A stretch of 64,000 bases of DNA from Altererythrobacter sp. GTDB lineage: Bacteria > Pseudomonadota > Alphaproteobacteria > Sphingomonadales > Sphingomonadaceae. Position 1 is the first letter of the stretch. Every line of letters starts with the position of its first letter. Below are positions 45,298 through 62,577 of this stretch, piece after piece. The stretch lies in assembly GCA_016793865.1 (NCBI GenBank), contig JAEULJ010000009.1, positions 62,001-126,000 of the forward strand. The letters are read 5' to 3'. The notes beneath the pieces were generated by a model. That model had not been told where the DNA came from, did no database searches, and was given only the letters and a program-made list of their open reading frames with translations. Both the position numbers and the translations under genes were made by a program.

Positions 45298-46719
45298 TCA
45301 GTCGCCGTTCTCCACTGGCCGGGAAGGGGGTGAGGGCGCCGCCATTTCGGCGCCCAGCACGCGATAGAGCGTCGCGCGGTTCGCCGCTTCGTCCAGCGTG
45401 ACGTCGACAAGCTGCTGCCGTGCCGCGAACAGCTCGCGCTCTGCGATCAGTCGGACGAGGAAGCTGTCGATACCGTTGCGGTAACGCGCTTCCGCCAGCC
45501 GCGCGCTCGTGCGTGCGGCAGCGGCATTCTCGCTCGCGGCGCGCTGACGCGCGGCAAGCGTGGCCTGATCGGCAAGCGCGTCAGCGGTCTCGCGGAATGC
45601 CGTCTGGATCGCGCGCTCGTAGGAGGCGAGCGCCGCATCGCGCTGGGCTTCGCTCACCGCGACCCCGGCCCGGCGCCCGCCGGCATCGAAAAGCGTGTAC
45701 CCCAGGTTTCCCCCGGCCGATGCGGTGAAGGCAGCGCTGTCGAACAGGCTCCCCAGAGCCGTGCTCGCGAGGCCGAGCAGGCCAGTTAGGGACAGGCTAG
45801 GAAACAGTGCGGCCCGCGCCACTCCGATATCCGCGTTCGCGGCGCGGAGCAGGAATTCCGCCTGGATCACGTCGGGCCGCCGCAGCAGAACGCGCGAATC
45901 CAGCCCCGCCGGCAGCGCCGCGAAACTGGGCGCGACCGCGTTCAGCCCCTCGGGCAGCAACGCCGGGTCCACCTCGGCCCCGACCAGGAGTCGCAGGAGA
46001 TTGACATCCTGCGCCAGCGCAGCGGTCTGTTCGGCGATCGCCTGCTCCGCACCGGCGAGTATCTGCTGCGCCTGGCTGAGATCGGTTCGCGGCGCGATGC
46101 CCCCCTGGAGCCGGAGGCCGGTCAACCGAACGCCCTCCCTGGCGTTGGCGGCGGTTTCCTGCGCGATCGCCAGCAGGTCGCGGTCGGCGGCATAGGTCGC
46201 CCACGCCTGCGCTATATCCGCGATCAGGGCGGTGCGGACCGTCCGGGCCGCGGCCTCGCTCGCGAAAGCCCGGTCGCGCTGCGCTGCGGTGGCATTGGCC
46301 AGGCGGCCGAACAGGTCGAGCTCGAAAGCCGATACGCCGCCCTGAAGAGCGTAGCGCACGCTGCCATTGCTCGTTCCGGTATCCGTTGCGGTAACGCCGG
46401 CGCTCGCGCTCACGGCGGGAAATTGCCGCGCACGCACGACGCCGATCTGAGCGCGTGCAGCGGCAAGGTTCGCATAGGCGATCCGCAGGTCGCGATTGTT
46501 CGCCAGCGCTTCCCCGATGATCGTCTGCAGCCGGGGGTCGCGGAACACATCCGAATAGGTCACCGCAGGTAGCGCGGCTTCGCTTTGCGCCAGATAAGCG
46601 TCGCCCGTGGGCCAAGTGGCCGGGATCGGCGGTGCCGGTAGGCTGGTTGTGGGTGCCAGCGAGCACGCGGTGGCCAGAAGGGCGGCACTGGCGGCAGCCA
46701 GTTGGCGGCACCGGTTCAT
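45298..46719 (-). CDS. Efflux outer-membrane factor, NodT/OprM lipoprotein family
   Basis: The 473-residue TolC-type channel has a lipobox (LATAC, Cys about 19) and two internally repeated helical halves. Seen are the OprM/NodT signatures ATWPTGDAY, FRDPRLQTIIGEALANNRDLRIA, FELDLFGRL, and LLRRPDVIQAEFLLRAANADIGVARAALFPSLSLTG (in parts). The C-terminal ARYRNGIDSFL is also present. It is the last gene of adaptor-pump-channel and overlaps the pump gene by four bases. Substrates cannot be told from sequence. Confidence 0.93.
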   Translation of the reverse strand: MNRCRQLAAASAALLATACSLAPTTSLPAPPIPATWPTGDAYLAQSEAALPAVTYSDVFRDPRLQTIIGEALANNRDLRIAYANLAAARAQIGVVRARQFPAVSASAGVTATDTGTSNGSVRYALQGGVSAFELDLFGRLANATAAQRDRAFASEAAARTVRTALIADIAQAWATYAADRDLLAIAQETAANAREGVRLTGLRLQGGIAPRTDLSQAQQILAGAEQAIAEQTAALAQDVNLLRLLVGAEVDPALLPEGLNAVAPSFAALPAGLDSRVLLRRPDVIQAEFLLRAANADIGVARAALFPSLSLTGLLGLASTALGSLFDSAAFTASAGGNLGYTLFDAGGRRAGVAVSEAQRDAALASYERAIQTAFRETADALADQATLAARQRAASENAAAARTSARLAEARYRNGIDSFLVRLIAERELFAARQQLVDVTLDEAANRATLYRVLGAEMAAPSPPSRPVENGD

Positions 46720-49700
46720 GCCGGCACCTCGCCAGCTTGCGTGCCGCGCTGCAGGCGCGCTCGCGCCGCCGCGATACCGTCGCGCACCCCGCGCCGCACC
46801 AGCACGAAGAACAGCGGGATGTAGAAGATCGCCAGCAGCGTCGCCGCGAGCATTCCGCCGATCACCGATGTGCCGATGGCGATGCGGCTGTTCGCGCCCG
46901 CACCGGTGGCGATCGCCAGCGGCAGCACGCCGAAGACGAAAGCGAAGCTGGTCATCAGGATAGGCCGCAAGCGGATGCGCGCGGCTTCCAGCGCCGCGTC
47001 GATCACGCGCGCACCCCGCCGCTCCGCTGCCTCGGCGAACTCGATCATCAGGATCGCGTTCTTGGCGGCGAGACCCATGGTGGTGAGCAGTCCGATCTGG
47101 AGATAGACGTCGTTTTCCAGCCCTCGCAGCGTGGTCGCCACGATGGCGCCCAGCAGGCCGAGCGGGACCACCAGCAACACCGCGACCGGTATCGACCAGC
47201 TTTCATAAAGGGCGGCGAGGCACAGGAACACCACCAGAAGTGACAGCGCGTAGAGCAGCGGCGCCTGGCCCGAGGCGGTCCGCTCCTCATACGACGCACC
47301 CGACCAGGCGACACTGGTGCCGGGATACTGGCTGGCCAGTGAGGCGATCTCATTCATCGCCTGTCCCGAACTCGTCCCGCTGGCAGCCTGGCCGGAGAAT
47401 TCGTAGGCCGGTACGCCGTTGAAGCGCGAGGTGCTGGGCGGGGACGACGACCAGTTGATGGTCGCGAAGGCGGAAAATGGCGTCATCTGCCCGGTATTGC
47501 CGCGCACGAACCACTGACCGAGGTCCGACGGCTGTGACCGATAGGGCGCATCGCCCTGGACGTAGACCTGCTTGACGCGACCATTGTCGATGAAATCATT
47601 GACGTAGCGCCCGCCCCAGGCGGTCGACAGCGTGGAGTTCACGGCCTCCTGCGTCAGGCCGTAGGCCGCCAGCCGCTGGGGATCGATCGCGACCTTGAGA
47701 GTGGCGACGTCCGGCAAGTCGCCGAGCCGCACCTGCTCGAGCACGGGGGTGCCATTGGCGGCGGCGAGCAGTGCGTCGCGCGCCTCCTTGAAGTCTTCGC
47801 GCGGGAGGCCGCCACTGTTGGTGAACTGCATCGAGAACCCGCTGGAGGAAGATAGGCCGCGGATAGCGCCGGGCACGTTCACAAACACCCGCGCGTCGCG
47901 AAAGCCGCGGAAGGCGGCACTGGCGCGGTCGGCGATAGCCTGCGCCGTGTTCTCCTTGCCCGGGCGCTCGTCCCACGGCTTGAGGCGCATGAACCCGAAG
48001 CCCTGGTTCTGCCCCCCTGACCCGCGCCCGCCCCCAGCCAGCACGAACAGGGTGGAAATGTTCTCGCTTTCGGCCTCCACGAAATACTTCTCGATCGCCA
48101 TAGCCACCTCCTGGCTGCGCTCGAGTGTCGCCCCAGCCGGGAGCTGGAAGCTTATCGCGACGCTGCCTTGGTCCTCGTTGGGCAGGAAACCGCTCGGCAG
48201 GCGGAAGAACAACAGCGCGAGCAGGGCCACCAGGCCTGCATAGATCGCCAGGAACAGCCATTTGCGCGCCACGATCCGGTCGATCGAATCGCGGTAGCGG
48301 GACGAGAGCCGCTCGAAGCCGGAATTGAACCTGTCCTGCGCCCGGCTGACCACGCCCTGGGCACGTGGAAAACGCCGCGCGAACCAGCCATTGCCTGAGC
48401 CGTTCTGGTCCTTGCGACGCAGCAGGCTGGCGGTCAGCGCCGGGCTCAGGATCAGCGCTACCAGCACCGACAGCACCATCGCCGAAATGATCGTGATCGA
48501 GAACTGGCGGTAGATCACCCCCGTCGATCCGCCGAAGAAGGCCATGGGCAGAAACACCGCGGAAAGCACCAGCGCGATCGCGATGAGGGCGATCTGGAGG
48601 TCCTTCATGGACTGGACCGTCGCCTCGCGCGGGGTCATCCCGGGGTTCTCGTCCATCAGCCGCTCGACGTTCTCGACCACCACGATCGCATCATCGACCA
48701 GCAGGCCGATGGCGAGCACCAGCCCGAACAGGGTGAGGGTGTTGATCGAGAAGCCGGCGATCGAGAACACCGCGAAGGTTCCCAGCAGGACCACAGGCAC
48801 TGCGATCGCCGGGATCAGCGTGGCCCGCCAGCTCTGCAGGAACACGAACATGACGATCACAACCAGCACCACGGCTTCCAGCAGCGCCTTCACCACCTCC
48901 TCGACCGACAGGCGGATGAAGGCGGTGGAATCATTCGCGTAGGTGATCTTCAGCCCGTCGGGCATGGAGCGCTCCAGCCGCGCCACCTCCTGCTTCACCA
49001 GCTCCGCGGTCCGCAACGCATCCGAGCCCGGCGAAAGTGAGATCGAGATGCCGGCACCCGGCAATCCGTTGATGCGGCGCGAGGAGTTGTAGCTCTGCGA
49101 GCCCATCTCCACCCGCGCGACATCGCTAAGCCTGACCGTCGAGCCGTCCGGCGCGGTCTTGAGCACGATGGCGCGGAATTGTTCGGCGGTTTGCAGCTTC
49201 GAGAGCGCCGTAACCGTGGCGCCGAGCATCTGGCCCGGAGGGGACGGCAGGCCGCCCAGCTCGCCCGCGGCGATTTCCGTGTTCTGCGCCTGCACCGCCG
49301 CGATTACATCGCTCGGCATGAGCGAGACCGACGCCAGCCGGTGCGGATCGAGCCAGATGCGCATCGCCCGCGTGGCACCATAGACATTGATGTCGCCCAC
49401 CCCGGAAACGCGGGACAGCGGATCCTGGATATTGCTGGTGAGGTAGTCGGAAACCTGGTCGCTGGTCCGGGTGCCTGTCTCGTCGTACACCACCACCATC
49501 AGAAGCTGGTCGGGGTTCGACTTGGTCACCCTGACGCCCTGTGCCTGCACCTGTTGCGGCAGGCGCGAGATAGCCGCCTGGATCTTGTTTTGAACCTGCA
49601 CCTGCGCGATGTCGGGATTGGTGCCCTTGGCGAAGGTCGCGGTGATCGAGGCCGATCCCTGCGACGAGGACTGAGAGCTGAAATAGAGCAGCCCGTCGAG

Positions 49701-49913
49701 CCCGGTGAGCTGCTGCTCGAGTATCTGGGTAACGCTGTTCTCGACCGTGGCGGCGGACGCGCCGGGGTAGGTGGCGCGGATGGTGACATTGGTCGGGGCG
49801 ATGTCCGGATATTGTTCGACCGGAAGCGTGTAGAGCGCGCCGGCACCGCCCAGCATCACGATGATCGCCAGGACCCAGGCGAAGATCGGCCTCTCGATGA
49901 AGATGCGCGACAC
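46716..49913 (-). CDS. RND efflux permease, HAE1/AcrB family
   Basis: The 1065-residue inner-membrane pump has 12 predicted transmembrane segments and two large periplasmic loops. The start MSRIFIERPIFAWVLAI and GALYTLPVEQYPDIAPTNV are typical of AcrB relatives. The proton-relay pair Asp-Asp is in LVLAIGLLVDDAIVVVENVERL near residue 405. The relay Lys is in MGLAAKNAILMIEFA near residue 950. FLPNEDQGSVAISFQLPAG starts the second half. It exports drugs, detergents or metabolites by proton antiport. The start lies six bases after the adaptor stop. No local TetR- or MarR-type regulator is encoded. Confidence 0.96.
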   Translation of the reverse strand: MSRIFIERPIFAWVLAIIVMLGGAGALYTLPVEQYPDIAPTNVTIRATYPGASAATVENSVTQILEQQLTGLDGLLYFSSQSSSQGSASITATFAKGTNPDIAQVQVQNKIQAAISRLPQQVQAQGVRVTKSNPDQLLMVVVYDETGTRTSDQVSDYLTSNIQDPLSRVSGVGDINVYGATRAMRIWLDPHRLASVSLMPSDVIAAVQAQNTEIAAGELGGLPSPPGQMLGATVTALSKLQTAEQFRAIVLKTAPDGSTVRLSDVARVEMGSQSYNSSRRINGLPGAGISISLSPGSDALRTAELVKQEVARLERSMPDGLKITYANDSTAFIRLSVEEVVKALLEAVVLVVIVMFVFLQSWRATLIPAIAVPVVLLGTFAVFSIAGFSINTLTLFGLVLAIGLLVDDAIVVVENVERLMDENPGMTPREATVQSMKDLQIALIAIALVLSAVFLPMAFFGGSTGVIYRQFSITIISAMVLSVLVALILSPALTASLLRRKDQNGSGNGWFARRFPRAQGVVSRAQDRFNSGFERLSSRYRDSIDRIVARKWLFLAIYAGLVALLALLFFRLPSGFLPNEDQGSVAISFQLPAGATLERSQEVAMAIEKYFVEAESENISTLFVLAGGGRGSGGQNQGFGFMRLKPWDERPGKENTAQAIADRASAAFRGFRDARVFVNVPGAIRGLSSSSGFSMQFTNSGGLPREDFKEARDALLAAANGTPVLEQVRLGDLPDVATLKVAIDPQRLAAYGLTQEAVNSTLSTAWGGRYVNDFIDNGRVKQVYVQGDAPYRSQPSDLGQWFVRGNTGQMTPFSAFATINWSSSPPSTSRFNGVPAYEFSGQAASGTSSGQAMNEIASLASQYPGTSVAWSGASYEERTASGQAPLLYALSLLVVFLCLAALYESWSIPVAVLLVVPLGLLGAIVATTLRGLENDVYLQIGLLTTMGLAAKNAILMIEFAEAAERRGARVIDAALEAARIRLRPILMTSFAFVFGVLPLAIATGAGANSRIAIGTSVIGGMLAATLLAIFYIPLFFVLVRRGVRDGIAAARARLQRGTQAGEVPA

Positions 49914-49919
49914 CTCGCG

Positions 49920-51158
49920 CTAGCTCCCGCGCTGCGCGCCCGCGCCGCTGCCCCCGCCGCCCTGCGCGGGCGGGCCGATGCGCTGCGGCGCACTGGCCGG
50001 CACCGGGCGGACGGCATCGCCCGATTTGAGGCCGTTCAGCCCCTGCACGATGATGCGCTCGCCGGGCTTGAGCCCGCCGGTGACCACCCAGGCGGGCCCC
50101 GCCGTACGATCGGTCTTGATGACCCGTCGCGCAGCCTTTCCGTCCGCTCCCGCGATGAAGACGAAAGCGTCGCCGTTGAAATCGCGCTGCACCGCCGCCT
50201 GCGGAATCAGGAGGACGCCGGTTTCAATCACCTGGTCGAAGCTTGCGGTCACGAACATGCCCGGCAGCAGAATGCCCTGGGGATTGGGGAACCGCGCCCT
50301 CAGCGTGACCGTGCCGGTGCCTTCGTTGACGGTGATCTCGGAGAATTGAACCGTACCAGCCATCGGGTAGAGGGTGCCGTCATCGAAGCGGATGCGGACG
50401 CTGGTGCTGCCGGCCGCCGTCCCGCTGCCGGCGGCGGCGAGCGCGCGGCGCAGCCGCGTGAGTTCGCCCGCAGACTGCTGCATGTCCACGAATACGCTGT
50501 CGGTCCGCTGGATGATCGCGAGCGGATTGGTCTGGTTGGTGCCGACGAGCGCGCCCTCGGTCACCAGCGGGCGCCCGATCCGGCCGCTGATCGGCGCCGG
50601 CACGGTCGTGAAGCGCAGGTTGATCTGCGCGGTATCCAGGCTGGCGCGCTGCTGCGCCACGGCGGCCCGCGCGGCGTTGGAGGCGGCGGCGGCATCGTCA
50701 TACTCCTGCCGGGATACCGCTTCCATCTCGACCAGGGGGCGGTAGCGCGCGGCGCGTACCGCCGCCGCCTGGGCATTGGCCTGGGCGCTGGCGAGGTTGG
50801 CCCGTGCCTGCGCTTCCGCTGCGCGGTAGAGGCTGGGGTCGATTTCGAACAGCGGCTGGCCCGCCTGGACGTATCCGCCCGGCTGAAAGCGGATGCGACG
50901 GACCAGTCCGGAGATCTGCGGCCGCACCTCGCTCGTCTGCTGCGCGACCACGCGGCCCGCGAGCGTCGCGGGGAGGGGCACATCGGAAGCCTGGACTATC
51001 GCAAAGCCGACTGCCTTGGGCGGGGGGCCGCCATTGCCCTTCTCCTCGCCGCCCGAACAGGCAGCCAGCATCAGCGAACAGGAAAGTGCAAACCACAGGT
51101 CACGGCGACCCGGGATGATAACGGCAATCATCATCAAAAAATCCGAATGTCGAAGCAT
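49920..51158 (-). CDS. RND efflux periplasmic adaptor (membrane fusion protein)
   Basis: The product (412 residues from ATG 51158) has a lipoprotein signal ending LAAC and a lipoyl/hairpin/barrel layout: RVVAQQTSEVRPQISGLVRRIRFQPGG, the coiled-coil hairpin ARANLASAQANAQAAAVRAARY, and PAPISGRIGRPLVTEGALVG. A Gly-rich tail ends the protein. The start is uncertain; 51134 or 51131 give a more usual signal peptide, and none has a clear SD. An in-frame extension to 51227 reaches the queH stop and looks non-coding. It is the first gene of the efflux operon and bridges pump and channel. Confidence 0.9.
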   Translation of the reverse strand: MLRHSDFLMMIAVIIPGRRDLWFALSCSLMLAACSGGEEKGNGGPPPKAVGFAIVQASDVPLPATLAGRVVAQQTSEVRPQISGLVRRIRFQPGGYVQAGQPLFEIDPSLYRAAEAQARANLASAQANAQAAAVRAARYRPLVEMEAVSRQEYDDAAAASNAARAAVAQQRASLDTAQINLRFTTVPAPISGRIGRPLVTEGALVGTNQTNPLAIIQRTDSVFVDMQQSAGELTRLRRALAAAGSGTAAGSTSVRIRFDDGTLYPMAGTVQFSEITVNEGTGTVTLRARFPNPQGILLPGMFVTASFDQVIETGVLLIPQAAVQRDFNGDAFVFIAGADGKAARRVIKTDRTAGPAWVVTGGLKPGERIIVQGLNGLKSGDAVRPVPASAPQRIGPPAQGGGGSGAGAQRGS

Positions 51159-51226
51159 TGTTCGCGGATTGCTCGCGTCGATGCAAGCGCCATCCGTGGC
51201 AAAAACGGTCGCCGACCGTGCCCTCA

Positions 51227-51874
51227 CTATTCGTAGAACTGCGTGCCCATGGCGATTTCGTCGCGCCCCTGGCCCACGCGGTGCGCGTTGGTGTCGCGCA
51301 GCGAATAGACGCAGCCGCAGTATTCCTGCTGGTAGAAGCGCTCGCGCTTGGAGATTTCGATCATCCGCGCCGCGCCGCCGCCCTTGCGCCAGTTGAATGT
51401 CCAGTAGGTCAGCCCGGGATAATGCGCCGCCGCGCGCTCTCCGGAACCGTTGATCTGGTTCATGTCCTTCCAGCGGCTGATGCCCAGCGAGCTGGTGATG
51501 ACGGGGAAGCCGTGTTCATGGGCGTGCAGCGCCGTGCGCTCGAACCGCATGTCGAAGCACATGGTGCAGCGGATGCCGCGCTCCGGCTCCCATTCCATTC
51601 CCTTGGCGCGCTTGAACCAGTTGGCGGTGTCGTAATCCGCATCCACGAAAGGCACGCCGTGCTGCTCGGCAAAGCGGATGTTCTCCTCCTTGCGGAGCAG
51701 ATATTCCTCCTTGGGGTGGATGTTGGGATTGTAGAAGAAGATGGTGTAGTCGATGCCGCTCGCGCTCATCGCCTCCATCACCTCGCCCGAGCAGGGGGCG
51801 CAGCAGGAATGGAGCAGAACCCTCGCCTCGCCGCCGGGCGGCACGAGGATCGGGCGGTCGAGATCGGTAGTCAT
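51227..51874 (-). CDS. queH: Epoxyqueuosine reductase QueH
   Basis: QueH performs the last step of queuosine synthesis, reducing epoxyqueuosine in tRNA, as a non-orthologous substitute for QueG. The 215-residue protein has the family's Cys motifs: [11 protein letters not shown] near residue 22, [14 protein letters not shown] near 105 and [13 protein letters not shown] near 188. These bind an Fe-S cluster and a second iron. [15 protein letters not shown] and [16 protein letters not shown] are also typical. It starts 46 bp after the prpB stop, on the same strand. The VUT-type precursor transporter at 9458-10153 is the other queuosine gene here. Confidence 0.93.
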   Translation of the reverse strand: MTTDLDRPILVPPGGEARVLLHSCCAPCSGEVMEAMSASGIDYTIFFYNPNIHPKEEYLLRKEENIRFAEQHGVPFVDADYDTANWFKRAKGMEWEPERGIRCTMCFDMRFERTALHAHEHGFPVITSSLGISRWKDMNQINGSGERAAAHYPGLTYWTFNWRKGGGAARMIEISKRERFYQQEYCGCVYSLRDTNAHRVGQGRDEIAMGTQFYE

Positions 51875-51920
51875 GGTGCGCGCCCGTTAGCAGGCCCGCG
51901 CCGGCCCGTCACCCATGCGC

Positions 51921-52844
51921 TCACCCGTCCTGCGGCATCCCCTGCGGGACGATGGTCTGGATGATGTTGGCGTCCAGTTCCTCGAAATCGTGGAGGCCGA
52001 TGGTGTCGTAGAGCTCTTGCCGGGTCTGCATCCGGTCGAGCATCTTGTGCGTGCCGCCGTCGCGACTGATCGCTGCGTAGAGCTCGGCCTGGGCCTTGTT
52101 GGCCGCGCGCAGGCTGGAAACCGGCCAGATGACCAGCTTGTATCCCATCGCCTCGAACTCGGCGGCGGTGAAGAAGGGCGTCTTGCCGAACTCGGTCATG
52201 TTGGCGAGCAGGGGGGTATCGGGGAGCGCGGCATGGAAGCGCTCGAACATCTCGCGGCTGGTCAGCCCCTCGGGGAAGATCGCATCGGCGCCGGCCTCGA
52301 CATAGAGCCTGGCGCGTTCCACCGCGGCATCGAAGCCGTCCACACCCACGGCATCGGTGCGCGCGATGATCACCATGTCGCGCCGGGCCTTGGCGGCGGC
52401 GGCGACCTTGGCGGCCATGTCGGTGGGGCTGACGAGGCTCTTGCCGTTCAGATGCCCGCACTTCTTGGGCAGGATCTGATCCTCCAGATGCACCGCGCCC
52501 GCACCCGCATCCTCGAAGGTGCGGACCATGTGCATGACATTGAGCGCCTCGCCGTAGCCGGTGTCCCCATCGACCAGCAGCGGCAGGCCGGACGCGCGGG
52601 TGATCTGGCGGATGAAGAAGGCAACCTCGTCCACGGTGATGATGCCGAGGTCGGGCAGGCCCATGCTCGCGGTCATCGCCGCGCCGGAGAGATACAGCCC
52701 GTCGAACCCGGCCTGGCGTGCCTGGATCGCCGCCTGCCCGTTATGCGCGCCGGGGAGCTGATAGATGCCGGGGCGGGCAAGCGCGGCGCGGAAGCGCTTG
52801 CCGGCGGTTTCGGCGGGAAGGTCGGCGGCGTTGAGGTAGGGCAT
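51921..52844 (-). CDS. prpB: 2-methylisocitrate lyase
   Basis: PrpB splits 2-methylisocitrate to pyruvate and succinate, the last step of the methylcitrate cycle. The 307-residue protein has the isocitrate-lyase-superfamily site: YQLPGAHNGQAA, DGDTGYGEALNV, HLEDQILPKKCGH (catalytic Cys near residue 130) and ARTDAVGVDGFDAAVERA. KKCGH with this length distinguishes it from isocitrate lyase. AAAGGA precedes the ATG. It is the last gene of acnD-prpF-prpC-prpB. Confidence 0.96.
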   Translation of the reverse strand: MPYLNAADLPAETAGKRFRAALARPGIYQLPGAHNGQAAIQARQAGFDGLYLSGAAMTASMGLPDLGIITVDEVAFFIRQITRASGLPLLVDGDTGYGEALNVMHMVRTFEDAGAGAVHLEDQILPKKCGHLNGKSLVSPTDMAAKVAAAAKARRDMVIIARTDAVGVDGFDAAVERARLYVEAGADAIFPEGLTSREMFERFHAALPDTPLLANMTEFGKTPFFTAAEFEAMGYKLVIWPVSSLRAANKAQAELYAAISRDGGTHKMLDRMQTRQELYDTIGLHDFEELDANIIQTIVPQGMPQDG

Positions 52845-52918
52845 GAGGTTCCTTTAAATCGCTGTGACGGGCGGGAGGGGAATTCAACCTTGCGGTTCAA
52901 CGCCCTCGCCGTCGGGCT

Positions 52919-54067
52919 CTACTTTCGTTCGCCCAACGGCACCCACTTCAAGTCCTCCGGCCCCACATAGTTCGCGCTCGGCCGGATGATCTTGTTGTCC
53001 TCGCGCTGCTCGATGGCGTGGGCGGCCCAGCCCGAGGTGCGGGCGATGACGAACAGCGGGGTGAACATGGCGGTCGGCACGCCCATCAGGTGATAGGAGA
53101 CGGCCGAGAACCAGTCGAGGTTGGGGAACATCTTCTTGACCTCCATCATCACGCTCTCGATGCGGTCGGCGATGTCGTATTGCGTCATGGAACCGGCTTC
53201 CTCCGCCAGCGCCTTGGCCACCCGCTTGATGACGACGTTGCGCGGGTCGCTGACGGTGTAGACGGGGTGGCCGAAGCCGATGATGACCTCTTTTGCCTCC
53301 ATGCGGCGGCGGATGTCGGCCTCGGCCTCGTCGGCATCGCGGTAGCGCTTCTGGATCTCGAATGCGACCTCGTTGGCGCCGCCATGCTTGGGGCCGCGCA
53401 GCGCGCCGATCGCGCCGGTGATCGCCGAATGCATGTCCGCGCCCGTTCCAGCGATGACGCGCGCGGCGAAGGTGGAGGCGTTGAACTCGTGCTCGGCATA
53501 GAGAATCAGGCTGACGTGCATGGCGCGCACCCAGCTTTCGGGCGGCGGCGCGCCGTGGAGCAGATGGAGGAAATGGCCGCCGATGGTGTCATCGTCGGTC
53601 TCCAGCTCGATCTCGCGGCCGTTATGGGTCCAGTGATACCAGTAGAGCAGCATCGAGCCGAGCGAGGCCATCAGCCGGTCGGCGATGTCGCGCGCGCCGG
53701 GTGCGGCGTGGTCGTCCTTCTCCGGCAGCGCGCAGCCCAGCGCGGAAACTCCGGTGCGCATCACGTCCATCGGGTGCGCGGCGGCGGGGATGGCGGCGAG
53801 CGCCTCCCTGACCGCGAGAGGGAGGCCGCGCAGCGCCTTCAGCCTGGTCTTGTAGGCCGCCAGTTCCGCCCGGTTGGGCAGCCAGCCGTGAACGAGCAGG
53901 TGAGCGATCTCCTCGAACTCCGAGCCCTCGGCGAAATCGAGGATGTCGTAGCCGCGATAATGCAGGTCGTTGCCGGTGCGGCCCACGGTGCACAGCGCGG
54001 TGTTGCCGGCGGCCACGCCCGATAGCGCGACCGACTTCTTCGGCTTGAAACCCGGGGTTTCGGTCAT
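52919..54067 (-). CDS. prpC: 2-methylcitrate synthase
   Basis: PrpC condenses propionyl-CoA with oxaloacetate. The 382-residue citrate-synthase-fold protein has [50 protein letters not shown]-type active-site region ([14 protein letters not shown]), [14 protein letters not shown] and the catalytic His region [13 protein letters not shown]. The length and N-terminus match methylcitrate synthases rather than the longer hexameric citrate synthases. AAGGAGAGAG precedes the ATG. It lies between prpF and prpB in the operon. Confidence 0.95.
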   Translation of the reverse strand: MTETPGFKPKKSVALSGVAAGNTALCTVGRTGNDLHYRGYDILDFAEGSEFEEIAHLLVHGWLPNRAELAAYKTRLKALRGLPLAVREALAAIPAAAHPMDVMRTGVSALGCALPEKDDHAAPGARDIADRLMASLGSMLLYWYHWTHNGREIELETDDDTIGGHFLHLLHGAPPPESWVRAMHVSLILYAEHEFNASTFAARVIAGTGADMHSAITGAIGALRGPKHGGANEVAFEIQKRYRDADEAEADIRRRMEAKEVIIGFGHPVYTVSDPRNVVIKRVAKALAEEAGSMTQYDIADRIESVMMEVKKMFPNLDWFSAVSYHLMGVPTAMFTPLFVIARTSGWAAHAIEQREDNKIIRPSANYVGPEDLKWVPLGERK

Positions 54068-54144
54068 GTCGTCTCTCTCCTTACGGACGGCCGCTCAAAG
54101 TGGAAGCGGGGGCTGCCGTCAACCCCGTGACCCGGAGTGGCGGC

Positions 54145-55304
54145 TCAGAAGCTGCCCTCGGGCACGAATACCACGCCCTCCATCAGCACCCGGGCGCTGC
54201 GGCTCATCACCGCCTTGGTCACGGTCCAGCGGCCATCGGCCTGGCTGGCCTCGGCGCCAACGCGCAGGACGCCCGAAGGATGGCCGAAGCGCAGCGCCTG
54301 CCGTTCTCCGCCACCGGCCGCCTCGTTCACCAGCGTGCCGGGAACCGCCGCGGCCGCCGCGATCGCGACCGACGCCGTGCCCATCATGGCGTGGTGGAGC
54401 TTGCCCATCGACAGCGCGCGGGCGAGCAGGTCGATATCCTCTGCCTCGACCTGCCTGCCGCTGGAGGTGGTGTAGGCGGCGGGCGGGGCGACGAAGGCGA
54501 TGGCGGGGGCCCGCCCGCTCTTGGCGATCCCCATTCGCGCCGCGCCCGCGCCGCGCAACGCCTCGAAGCGGGCTAGGGCGGCGGCATCGCCGTTGATGGC
54601 TTCGCGCAGCTCGGTGCCGGAATAGCCAATGTCGGCAGCGCGCAGGAAGACGGCGGGAACCCCGGCGTTGATGAGCGTGGCCTCGATCGTGCCGCCCGGC
54701 ACCACATCCTCGCCCACTTCCAGCCTGTCCACGAGATTGCCCGTCGGGAACATCGAGGCATCGCCCTCGTCCTCGCCGGGATCGAGGAATTCCAGCACGA
54801 TCTCGGCCGCCGGGAAGGTTACCCCGTCAAGCTCGAAATCGCCGGTCTCCTGAACCGCCCCGCCGCTGACCGGCACATGCGCGATGATCGTTTTGCCGAT
54901 ATTGGCCTGCCAGATGCGGACCGTGCGGACCCCGTCCGGCCCGGCATCGACATAGCCCGCGTGTATCGCGAAGGCTCCGGCCGCCGTGGAAAGGTTCCCG
55001 CAATTGCTCGACCAGTCCACCGCATCCTCGCCGATGGCGATCTGGGCGTAGAGGTAATCGACGTCATGGCCAGGCACGGCGCTGGGCGAGACGATCACGC
55101 ATTTGCTGGTGCTGGAAGTGGCGCTGCCCATGCCGTCGATATGCGCGCCATAGGGGTCGGGGCTGCCGATCACGCGCTGGAACAGCCGGTCGCGCGCCGG
55201 GCCGGGCTCGCGCGCCGCTTGAGGCAAATCCTCGCGTCGGAAGAATACGCCCTTGCTGGTGCCGCCGCGCATATAGGTTGCCGGGATGCGGATCTGCCCG
55301 CCCG

Positions 55305-55308
<4 letters not shown>
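54145..55308 (-). CDS. prpF: 2-methylaconitate cis-trans isomerase PrpF
   Basis: PrpF isomerises the methylaconitate made by AcnD so the cycle can continue. The 387-residue protein has the family start RIPATYMRGGTSKGVFF, with the reactive region YMRGGTSKG, then VIGSPDPYGAHIDGMGSATSSTSK and DWSSNCGNLSTAAGAFA near residue 105. Later come GELRLGHPSG-like sequence (RFGHPSGVLRVGAE) and VMRSAR-like sequence (VMSRSARVLMEG). It overlaps acnD by four bases, the tight pairing known for AcnD-PrpF systems. Confidence 0.94.
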
Positions 55309-57926
<2,618 letters not shown>

Positions 57927-58380
57927 GGCTGTGCCGATCCGGGGTGGAAGAGCGTGGTCGGCGTCGCCGTCGGAATGCGCCAGTGCGGCATTGTTCGGGT
58001 GTCGTGAAGCATGGGCGCCTCATAGCCATATCCCATGCACGCATGAAAGAGCCTGAACGAGTCCTGGGGGCATACTTCGGCATCAGCGTCCGCGGCGAGC
58101 GTGGTTGGCTGGTGGCATGGTTGACCACGCCATGACCGCTCCCTATATGCTCGCGACCGCCCGCTTCGAGCAGGGCCGATTCATGCGCGGGAATCGGCTT
58201 CAGGATGGAAGGGGCGCCTGCCATATCGCGACGCTTTTGAGGAGCTGCAGCCAGCCGCCGGGAACGGTGCGCGATTCGCTGCGGCCTTTTCGCGTCGCGG
58301 CCTGGCCCTCGCCCGCATGAAACGAATTTCTGGCCGCGGGACGATCTCCCCGGCCGCCAGCGAGAAGGCGAATATACTCC
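57927..58380. other. 454 bp non-coding region between acnD and rpoB
   Basis: Divergent starts flank this gap. It holds a good promoter for rpoB (58121-58149). A 7-bp inverted repeat (GCATGGG 58009-58015 with CCCATGC 58032-58038) lies nearer acnD, with CATGC-AC-GCATG overlapping its right arm. No reading frame here looks like a gene. The rpoB leader would be over 200 bases. Confidence 0.6.
58121..58149 (+). promoter_or_regulatory. Candidate housekeeping promoter of rpoB-rpoC
   Basis: TTGACC (58121-58126), an exact 17-bp spacer and TATATG (58144-58149) make one of the best sigma-70-type matches in the window. It faces rpoB and lies about 230 bp upstream of its start. Confidence 0.6.
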
Positions 58381-62568
<4,188 letters not shown>

Positions 62569-62577
62569 AGCAACACG

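Noticed and set aside
49179-51236. 685-codon plus-strand open frame opposite the efflux pump and adaptor
   Set aside because: Arg/Gly/Ala-rich shadow of two well-supported minus-strand genes.
58105-58320. 71-codon open frame between acnD and rpoB as a leader peptide
   Set aside because: It overlaps the predicted rpoB promoter, has no ribosome site and has no run of a regulatory amino acid.
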